From Candidatus Gracilibacteria bacterium CG2_30_37_12 (lineage in GTDB: Bacteria; Patescibacteriota; Gracilibacteria; BD1-5; UBA2023): 12,277 nucleotides of DNA. The position numbers and the translations under genes were made by a program. The stretch is taken from assembly GCA_001873165.1 (NCBI GenBank), contig MNYO01000027.1, positions 1-12,277 on the forward strand, in the 5' to 3' direction. Below, in pieces: positions 1 through 7,061 of the stretch (position 1 is its first letter; the number at the start of each line of letters is the position of its first letter). The notes under the pieces were generated by a model. The model saw only the letters and a list, made by a program, of their open reading frames with translations, was not told the origin of the DNA and searched no databases.

Positions 1-213
1 CTACGAAAGGCTCATAGACACATACGAAACGCCCTGCCTTACATGTTTCAATCAGCTATCCATAACAATTCAAGCATCGAACGAAACACGAATAAATTAG
101 AGTGATATTTCTGAGTTTTAACCACCGAATGAGTCAACGAACACAAGTGATTAAATAGTACAAGACTTCGTTCATTTTTAACACTTTGGATATACAAAAG
201 AAACAATTTATAG
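1..213 (+). CDS. Transposase, C-terminal fragment (cut by window edge)
   Basis: Frame 1 from base 1 to TAG at 211-213 gives 70 residues if TGA is read as glycine. It begins LRKAHRHIRNALPYMF and contains the blocks NTNKLEGYFG and EHKGLNS, followed by a hydrophobic end. The pattern arginine-rich helix, T/N-N-x-L-E-G-x-F, then H-[RK]-G-L resembles the C-terminal end of DDE transposases with a 'TTN-LEGFF-LK-HRGLS' signature; I recognise the pattern but cannot fix the IS family. Four TGA codons (103, 112, 130, 148) fall in 70 residues, two of them at family glycines (the G of LEG and the G of HKGL), so in the standard code this gene would be invisible. The catalytic DDE residues lie outside the window. 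Bases 214-253 probably hold the IS end, but the partner end is not available to define the terminal repeat. The gene reads towards the truncated A2M gene. Confidence 0.65.
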
Positions 214-253
214 CCTACATTTTTTTCTATTTACCCATAAATACTATTCTCCC

Positions 254-3200
254 GTGTGTGTAAAAAATACGCCAAAAAATGTTGTACTCAAGAATTATTA
301 TTGGAATCTGACACCCAATAAGGTTGATATCGAGAAAGATATTCTCGGTAGAACTTTGACGACTCCATTTGTTCTTGTGCGAGCTTCCACGGATACTTTT
401 AATCAAGGATCAAACGGATATATGGAAGGTGGTCGAGAATTTCTCCATGTCTTTGTTCGTTCGAATCTCGCACTTACTCTCGAGGATGCACCAACGACTA
501 AAATCCTTTTTGCACCAAGTTTCGATGGAAAAAGTCTTCCTGATAATTTGACCTTTGATACCTATACGCAAGGATCAAACGGATTGGAGTCTAAAAGCTT
601 TCCCATCAAGTGGAATGCAGAAAAACAGTACTATGAAATTTCTGACAAGGAAAATAAACTTTCTTTTGTCGTTGCTCACTCCGATCAATACTTTGGAATA
701 TTGTATAAAAATAATGATGGGGTTTCCAATTATGATTTCAAATATATTTCTGGACAGGATAGCTCTACCAAGGATTATGTCTATATGTACTCGGATCGTC
801 CACTCTACAAGGCAGGAGATACAGTATATTTTAAAGGACTTCTTCGACAATTCAACTTCGATGGATATAAAGGTTCACAAGTGAAAACTGGGAAGTTAAA
901 AGTATTCGACGAGAATCAAACTTTGTTAACGGAGATGGATGTGAAAATAGATAAAAATTCTAACTTCAGTGGACAATTCATTCTTCCAAAAGATATGTCG
1001 CTTGGACACTATCATTTTGTATTTATGTATAATGCAATGAATCAGGACACATGATTTGAATCCATTCCTGTTTATGTTTATAATAATGGAGAATTTGATG
1101 TTCTTGCCTATAAGAAGCCAACTTTCAAGGTCAATATCGTAACCGATAAAACCGATGTCAGCATCGGAGATACGGCACAGATTACAGCAAATGCGGAGTA
1201 TTATTTCGGAGGTCGACTCGTCAATGCAGATTATAATTATTCTGTACTCACGCAATCATATTTCTTCGATGCAAAAGATTATAGAGATTACCAATTTGGG
1301 AAAGGATCCAATCATTTTGATTGTGTATACTGGGGATCTTGTGCGTATGGTGACAATCTTATCACCACCGCAACAGGACGGCTCGATAATACCGGGGAAG
1401 CGAAAATTACCTATGAATATCCGAAAGTGAATAATGAAGATAATACCGTCGGAGAACAGATTTATAACTATTCTCTCGAGATTACTGATCCCGATACTTC
1501 TAAAACAGTTTCCAATACGACAAGTCAGATTCTCCATACGACTGATGCATATGTGGGAGTGAAAGTTCCGTACTGGAATCTCCAAAAAGATGGAGTGAAA
1601 GTGGATGGAGTAGTCTTGGATTATAATGCCAAAGGTATTGCAAATCGAGAAGTGAAACTGGAACTTTGGAAACGTGAATGGAAAGAAGTGAAAAAACAAG
1701 GAGTTGATGGAACTTTTTATAATGAATCGAGTGTAGAAGAGAAAAAAGAATCAGAGAAAATGGTTTCTTCTGATAACAAAGGAGAATTCTCTGAGTTATT
1801 TACTACACTCTTTGGCGGAGAATATGAAGTTCGTGCGATGTATACAGGAGTCAATAAACAAACCTTCACTTCATCGTCCATTCTCTATATTTCTGGAGAA
1901 AATATAAGCTATTGGAATGATGGAAATAACTCGGTTACCGACTTGATTGCTGATAAAGCGATGATGAAAGTTGGTGAAACGGCAGCATTTACTCTAAGAT
2001 CTCCTGTTTCTTCTGGGAAAATGCTTGTAACCATTGAAAAAGATGATGGCGTTCTGGATTCCTTTGTTCGCGATATCACGAGTTCGACGCCTCGAATCGA
2101 GATTCCTATAAAAGAAAGTTATGTCCCCAATTTTTATGTAAAAGTATTTCTGATCGGTCAAGATCCTGGGGCGAAACTTCCTATCTATAAACGTGCACTT
2201 GCGGTTATGAAAGTGACGACTGATCCGAAAAAATTTTCGGTTACGATTACTCCTGAGAAGAAACAATACCTCCCAGGAAATAAAGTAAAATTGACCGTAA
2301 CTGTGAAAGATAATGAAGGAAAACCCGTTTCTGGAGCGAATGGAAGTATCTCTCTCGTAGATGAAAGTCTCCTCGCTCTTGCGGAAAATCCACTCAAAAA
2401 TCCATTTGCATTCTTCTACGATATGAAACGATACTTGTAAATCAATACCTATGTTTCTCTCGTGAATCTGATCGAAAAATTGGAAGTAAAAGACACTTCT
2501 CTCGGGGAAAAATGAGGAGCGGGTGATGGTCAGAAATGAGGAGCGAGCACGAAAAAACGAGGACTCTTCAAAGATACGGCCTTCTGGCAAGCAGATTTTG
2601 TGACGAATGCGGCATGGCAATACACAATGATCACCTATGCACTTCCTGATAATCTGACAACTTGGGTGGTAGAAGCGCTTGTTTCGACTACTACAGGAAA
2701 TAGAGTCGGAATCGCTACCGAGAAGATTATGACAGCGAAAACTGTTATGGTAAGCGAAAACCTTCCACGATTTCTCGGTTCAGCAGATGTTATTGCTTTC
2801 TCTCCAGTAGTATTTAATAAAACAGGAAAAGATCAGAGTTTTGATATCAGCATCGTAGCGAATAATATGACCATTTCCAAGAATCAAAAAACGGTCTTTA
2901 TCAAAAATGGAGAATCTCTCACTATTCCATTTGAAACGATTATTGCGAATATTCCACTCTCCAGTTCTGAACCATTCTTCTCGAAGATTACTCTGAAAGC
3001 GGTGGCGAAATATTCCGGAGAATTGGATGAAGTAGAAAATACACTTCCGATTACAGTAACGGCTACCAAAGAAACAGTGGCAACGGTTGGAAAGACCACT
3101 AATAGTGCTGATGAACAGATAAAACTCTCAGCTGATATCCGAAAAAATGGCGGTTCGTTAAGTGTAAATTATGCAGCGAGTTTACTCCCAAATATCTTCT

Positions 3201-4870
3201 CAGGAATCGAGTATCTGAAATCATTTCCGTATGGATGTTCGGAACAACGAACTTCCGCCATTATGCCAACTGTGTATTTGAAACAACTTTATGATAGTGT
3301 AAAAATGCCATTTGATCTCAAGACGAAAATGGTGAAAGAATATGTAGATCAATATCAATGATATCAGGAGCGAAGTCTGGATACTGTTATCCGAGGATAT
3401 CTGGTGGAAATTAAGAATTTTCAACGCATGAGTGGCGGATTTGGATACTGGATGGATAGTACGGAGAGTGACTTTCCATTGACTATTTCCCTTGTTTCGG
3501 CTCTTTCAGAAATCCGATCTATCGGATATACTCCAAACGATACTATGATGGAAACTTCCATAGCATTTTTGAAAACGAAATTCTATGAAAATAGACGACC
3601 ATATTGTCAGGAAAACAGTTCTACAAATAATAACTGTGCTTGGTCAGTTGCCACAAGACTTGCGACTATTGAAGCGATTCTCGATAATAATAGTCAGGAT
3701 TATGAAGCCTATAAGATGTACAAACTTCTGTCTTTTGAGAAGATGGATACTTTGATACAAGTAAATAGATCTCGCGTTCTTGCAAAACTTCTTCGAATCA
3801 ATGCGATTACCAAAGAGGAAAAATCTGGTCTCAAAAAGTTAGCAGATGAGCAGATTAAAAATATCGCTTCCAATGGTTTGGTGTACAACCCTCGTGGGGC
3901 ATTCCTTGGAAGTTCTGGTGCAGGTTCGAGACTGGATGCAACGACTCGATTTATCGAAATACTTTCCATAATGGGGCCAGATACTATGAAAGAATATAGT
4001 CAGATTACTGACCAGATGGAGCGGTGGATTATTTCCGAGAAACAAAAAGATGGAAGTTTCGGTTCGACGGCAGACACATCGAATGTGGTTCGTTCCCTTG
4101 CTCATACTATGCGAGCAACGGGGGAACTTCGGGATGTAAATATGCAAGCCAAGATTTCCCTCGACACGGTTCTTCAGGCAGAACAAGGAATCGATCAGAA
4201 AAATAAACTTGATATATTCTCCAAGATTATTTCTCTCGATGCTCTCAAAGATACTTCCAGTCTCCATATCGAAAAAACGGGGCAAGGAAATCTCTATTAT
4301 GATATCGCGATGAGTTATTTCATACCGACGCAAGAGGTTAAAACACGTGACGAAGGATTCTTCCTCGAGCAAACCTACTACGATTATGATACTTACAAGA
4401 GCATTAAAAAAGCCAAAGAAGAAGAGTGGGATAAATATACAAATAACGATATTTCTTTCAATGATCTGAAATATCCGAAAGATATTGTGACGTATTTAAC
4501 ACCGCTTGAAAATTTCACCGTCGGGAAATTGGTATATACCTATAATCGAATCATTATTGGAGAAACTCGGGATCAGGTGGCTTTTGAGGGATTTATCCCA
4601 TCGGGATCAGAACTCGTGAATCCAGATCTGAAAACAGCAAGTAGTCAAAATGTCCAAGAATCTATCTTCGAGCACGAAGAATGGCAGAATGACCGGTATT
4701 TTGGAACTGTTTCATCGCTCGAATCGGGAGTATATACTTTCGGGTATATCATCCGACCGACACACGCAGGAACGTATCAACTTCTTCCATCTCGTGCATT
4801 TGAATTCTACCATAGAGAAGTATTTGGAAGAGTATCTGGAAAAGTGGTGAAGATTGTGAGTGAAAAATAA
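254..4870 (+). pseudogene. Alpha-2-macroglobulin family protein, N-terminally truncated and with one internal TAA
   Basis: Bacterial A2Ms are large envelope proteins that trap proteases: cleavage of a bait region exposes a thioester that bonds the attacker. One frame runs from about 254 (GTG; open back to 182, no ATG) to TAA at 4868-4870, about 1,538 codons. Landmarks counted from 254: MG2 motif DRPLYKAGD near residue 181; YKKPTFKV near 286; VDESLLALAENP near 700; DNLTTW near 800; thioester GCSEQ with Cys995 and its Gln; SGGFGYW near 1060 and DGSFGS near 1266 in the thioester (TED) barrel; a C-terminal MG10-like domain. TGA at 1052, 2513, 2537 and 3359 reads as Gly; the middle two sit in a Gly/Ala/Lys-rich linker before the DTAFW block. 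No signal peptide or lipobox is visible, and the frame starts just after a transposase end, so the N-terminus appears lost. A TAA at 2438-2440 interrupts codon 729. Family assignment is firm; pseudogene status is an inference, since a two-piece product or an assembly error is possible. Confidence 0.85.
2438..2440 (+). other. In-frame TAA inside the A2M gene
   Basis: The frame reads ...YDMKRYL-TAA-INTYVSLVNLIEKLE... with A2M-like sequence on both sides and no change of frame. Related proteins, as I recall them, often have Gly followed by V/I-x-T here, so a TGA(Gly) to TAA transition would explain it. No convincing ribosome binding site for a restart is seen directly downstream. Confidence 0.8.
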
Positions 4871-4876
4871 AAGTTA

Positions 4877-4917
4877 AATAATCCCACACAGATAGTATTC
4901 ATTTGTGTGGGATTATT
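4877..4917. terminator. Bidirectional intrinsic terminator
   Basis: A perfect 14-bp stem (AATAATCCCACACA at 4877-4890, its complement at 4904-4917) with a 13-base loop is followed by T's on the + strand and preceded by A's, so it can end transcription both ways. It lies 6 bases after the A2M stop and 15 bases beyond the stop of the convergent prepilin gene. Confidence 0.85.
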
Positions 4918-4932
4918 TTTAAATGTTAGTAT

Positions 4933-5661
4933 CTAATAATTCATCAAGCATCCTGTATCAACCAATATTCCACTTGTATTGACAATCTGATAGGTTCCAG
5001 AACCCATTGCCCTTCCTGCCTGATAAATATCATCACAAGAGAAATAATTTCCTCCTGTTTCGATGGTTACTCCTGGTTCGGCTTGTATCGTTGCAAGGCT
5101 TGTTCCATTGGCGATGACATTTCCTTTTATATCATAGGGGAGATTGAAAGTTCCTCCATCGAGGATAAATTTTTGAGTGTTCGTATTTACATCGGTGTTT
5201 GCCGTAACCGCGAGAAGAAGTGTAGGAAAGAGATTTTTCATAACACTTTTATAATCTCCTTTCACGAGTGCTTTTGGCGTATCTATATTCTCAAGTGTGA
5301 GAGCTATCTGAAATTGTTGTCTATTAGTTGTAGTACTATACCAGTATCCGCTATTGGTGCGTGGATCCTTTGGAATATTACTAAGAATATTTGATATAAT
5401 TCCGTTTGCAAGAACTCCTTCATAGATGATAGTTCCAGAATTGGTAATATTAATGGGATTCATAGGTAATGGATAAGATCCTTCTTTTTGTTTATGACTT
5501 TTGAGATCAATCTGAAGTTTCTCGATATCATTCACCCGTACTGAGTCCCTCGCACCATTGATACTGTCGGAATAGGATATAAATCCTATAACGGAAAGGA
5601 TAGCAATAATAGAAACTACTACTACAAGTTCTGTGAGAGTAAAAGCTCGAGTATTTTTCAT
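4933..5661 (-). CDS. Type IV prepilin-like protein (pseudopilin)
   Basis: A 242-residue protein with a class III signal peptide: a 6-residue basic leader MKNTRA, then F-T-L-T-E followed by a long hydrophobic helix (VVVVSIIAILSVIGF). Phe7 would be +1 after prepilin peptidase cleavage and Glu11 is the conserved +5 glutamate. Ala replaces the usual Gly at -1, which is tolerated in some pilins. The globular part has IPKDPRTNSGYWYST, a block typical of pseudopilins from candidate phyla, and a C-terminal region with Cys209 and Cys238 that could form a D-region disulphide. It would be inserted in the inner membrane and assembled into a pilus or type II secretion-like fibre. Start ATG 5661 is set by the leader. 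It has its own divergent promoter region and no adjacent same-strand partner. No TGA codons occur. It could be a major or minor pilin; sequence alone does not decide. Confidence 0.85.
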   Translation of the reverse strand: MKNTRAFTLTELVVVVSIIAILSVIGFISYSDSINGARDSVRVNDIEKLQIDLKSHKQKEGSYPLPMNPINITNSGTIIYEGVLANGIISNILSNIPKDPRTNSGYWYSTTTNRQQFQIALTLENIDTPKALVKGDYKSVMKNLFPTLLLAVTANTDVNTNTQKFILDGGTFNLPYDIKGNVIANGTSLATIQAEPGVTIETGGNYFSCDDIYQAGRAMGSGTYQIVNTSGILVDTGCLMNY

Positions 5662-5698
5662 AATAGAAAATGATCTTAATATCTAAAAATATGACATC

Positions 5699-5726
5699 AG
5701 TATACCGTCAAATTTTGATTTTCAAA
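5699..5726 (-). promoter_or_regulatory. Possible leftward promoter for the prepilin gene
   Basis: Read on the minus strand, TATACT (complement of 5699-5704) lies about 30 bases upstream of the expected leader of the gene starting at 5661. TTGAAA is 15 bases upstream of it, within the inverted repeat. The spacing is short, so this is tentative; it would put both divergent promoters under the same palindrome. Confidence 0.35.
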
Positions 5727-5739
5727 ATCAAAATTTGAC
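5707..5739. repeat. Perfect 16-bp inverted repeat, candidate operator
   Basis: GTCAAATTTTGATTTT (5707-5722) is followed by a single C and its exact reverse complement (5724-5739). It sits between the divergent genes ending at 5661 and starting at 5791. Its right arm supplies the TTGAC of the rightward promoter, so a protein bound here would block RNA polymerase. It lacks a T-run on the + strand and so is not a standard terminator for that direction. Confidence 0.85.
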
Positions 5740-5762
5740 CCAAAAAGATTATCTGCTATAAT
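5735..5762 (+). promoter_or_regulatory. Sigma-70-type promoter for the gene at 5791
   Basis: TTGACC (5735-5740), a 16-base spacer, and TATAAT (5757-5762) with an extended -10 TG (TGCTATAAT). The expected start of transcription near 5769 leaves a leader of about 22 bases. A weak Shine-Dalgarno, AAAAGG at 5778-5783, lies 7 bases before ATG 5791. The -35 overlaps the inverted repeat. Confidence 0.7.
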
Positions 5763-5790
5763 ACCCACATTACTGATAAAAGGCATCTGT

Positions 5791-6483
5791 ATGAGACTTC
5801 TACATTTACATACTCATAAAATATTTCTCGGGATTTTAGCATTTCTCTTTTTGGGTATTTTTGTAACTTTTGCACTCGATGTAGTGGATACAAATTTCTC
5901 TCCACAATCTGCTATCTCTTCTGGTTCCAATAATAGTCAGGTATGGTTTTCAACTGGTGGAGCATCTACAGGAACAACATCATACTGGAATAAAAATAAT
6001 GATAGTGATCCGATAGGAAATTATTTTCGAGGATACTACTATGATACGCAACTTGGATATTTTCGTTTGGATTGGAATTCCTTAGATAGTGCACAGAATG
6101 TTCGAGTTATAGGTTCTACTGATAAATGCTCCGTAGGATATGGATATAAATTTGGAGGATACGCGCAAAGTGATTTTGCTGGATTTATAAAGTTTGATTA
6201 TGATTCAAATAATTTTGTCTATTATTGTCAGTCAGATAGGAAACTTCACGGATGGGCGTACAATGAGGATACAGGTTTTCAGAGTTTTGAGGGGGTGAGT
6301 TTTGAAATTATTGCACTGGCACAAAACCCTCAGACTTTCTCCTCGAGCGCTGGAAATGATCCATTTTTCGTAAATAATAATAGCGCTATTCTTATGAATC
6401 TTCCAACGAATATCCAAGGTATACAAGGAAAATGACTCGCCAATAAACAAGGACAAGAAGCCGTATTTTATATCATAAAATAG
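5791..6483 (+). CDS. Secreted or membrane-anchored protein with a conserved 'GYYYDT...LHGWAY' domain
   Basis: A 230-residue protein, ATG 5791 to TAG 6481-6483. TGA at 6433-6435 (residue 215) reads as Gly; the standard code would end it 16 residues early. The N-terminus is a signal peptide or signal anchor (MRLLHLHTHK then IFLGILAFLFLGIFVTFA). Residues 80-173 form a compact domain with GYYYDTQLGYF, C113, GYGYKFGGYAQSDFAGFIKFD, YYC146, KLHGWAYNEDTGFQ and FEGVSFEI. I have a memory of similar 'LHGYAY-GFQ-F-GI' stretches in secreted proteins of candidate phyla, but no known function. The two cysteines could be disulphide bonded outside the cell. It has its own strong promoter with a palindromic operator, divergent from a prepilin gene, suggesting linked control. 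The C-terminal tail after residue 180 looks low in structure. I do not assign a function. Confidence 0.8.
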
Positions 6484-6510
6484 TGGTACATGGGCGAGAG
6501 GATAATAATC

Positions 6511-6538
6511 TTTGCTTTACCGAAAAAATCTATATAAT
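6511..6538 (+). promoter_or_regulatory. Candidate promoter for hicBA
   Basis: TATAAT at 6533-6538 is perfect; a weak -35 (TTTGCT, 6511-6516) lies 16 bases upstream. The -10 is 32 bases before the hicB ATG. No clear Shine-Dalgarno precedes hicB. Confidence 0.5.
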
Positions 6539-6570
6539 TCAAGAAGATATTATTCCTTAGTATTCAAAAT

Positions 6571-6816
6571 ATGATAACCGAATATATAAACACTATTATG
6601 CAAAAAGCACATTATGAAATCATCGAAGAGGATCAAACTTATTATGGAGAAATTCCTTGATGCGATGGTGTCTGGGCAAATGCGGATACTTTGGAGACAT
6701 GTAGAAAAGAACTCCAGGAAGTTCTCGAGGAATGGATTCTTATAAAAGTACGAACTTCCAAAGTCATCCCATCTATTGCTACTTATAATCTTGATAGTCT
6801 CCTATGCCACAACTAA
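6571..6816 (+). CDS. hicB: HicB-family antitoxin (short form)
   Basis: An 81-residue protein from ATG 6571 to TAA 6814-6816. It starts MITEYINTIMQKAHYEII and carries the HicB partial RNase-H-like fold core YYGEIPGCDGVWANADTLE followed by a helix CRKELQEVLEEWILIK. The family signature G-E-[IL]-P-x-[CL]-x-G-[VA]-x-[AT] is matched, with TGA at 6658-6660 giving the Gly of IPGCDG. Length fits the short HicB type, which has no obvious extra DNA-binding domain. HicB binds and neutralises the HicA mRNA-cutting toxin and usually represses its own promoter. It overlaps the start of hicA by 13 bases, so the pair is translationally coupled with the antitoxin first. The first ATG is chosen over 6598 because the family starts with MITEYI-like residues. 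Read in the standard code it would be a fragment and easily missed. Confidence 0.88.
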
Positions 6817-7028
6817 AATCTATCTCTTGGAATGATTTCGTTTCTCGGCTCAGAAAACTCTGATTCGATTGACCTTATTCAGGCGGAAAACATCTCTTCA
6901 TGTCGAAACAATCTCTCAATCTAACGATACCGAACAAACATGGAAATAAAGATATATAAGTAGGACTCCTTTCGAGGATTTTAAAACAAGCTCGTATATC
7001 TTCTCTCGAATGGAATAATCTTCAATAA
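6804..7028 (+). pseudogene. hicA: HicA-family mRNA interferase toxin, interrupted by TAA at codon 52
   Basis: ATG 6804 opens a frame MPQLKSISWNDFVSRLRKL-G-FD-G-PYSGGKHLFM in which both spaced G are TGA codons (6861, 6870) at positions that are glycine in HicA proteins ('LGFEGPYSGGKH'). His30 is the conserved catalytic histidine of the dsRBD-like toxin fold, and TIPNKHGNKDI matches the family's 'TIPNPH-GDI'. A TAA at 6957-6959 then stops the frame, yet it continues without shift as VGLLSRILKQ and ISSLEW to TAA 7026-7028, exactly the HicA C-terminal helix. Full length would be 74 residues, the usual size; the stopped product is 51 residues and lacks the last helix. The toxin is therefore probably inactive while the antitoxin is intact, unless the stop is an error or is read through. 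It overlaps hicB by 13 bases. Confidence 0.85.
6957..6959 (+). other. In-frame TAA inside hicA
   Basis: The stop lies between GNKDI and VGLLSRIL. HicA relatives commonly have a small residue, Gly or Ser, at this place (…GDI-G-V-LL-RIL…). With UGA as a glycine codon a single G-to-A transition turns it into TAA. Confidence 0.8.
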
Positions 7029-7061
7029 TAATCCTCAATATTTCTTTCATATTTTTATCCC

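Noticed and set aside
1994..2620. 208-residue minus-strand frame opposite A2M
   Set aside because: Arg/Phe/Ile-rich antisense shadow of a clearly homologous gene; no start signal or family likeness.
5707..5739. The inverted repeat as an intrinsic terminator
   Set aside because: It lies upstream of both genes, has no T-run after it on the + strand, and overlaps a promoter.
2438..6959. TAA also recoded as a sense codon
   Set aside because: TAA ends A2M, hicB, the S74 gene, the small membrane gene and three pilin-like genes at family-consistent lengths, so it is a working stop. Two cases are better explained by mutation.
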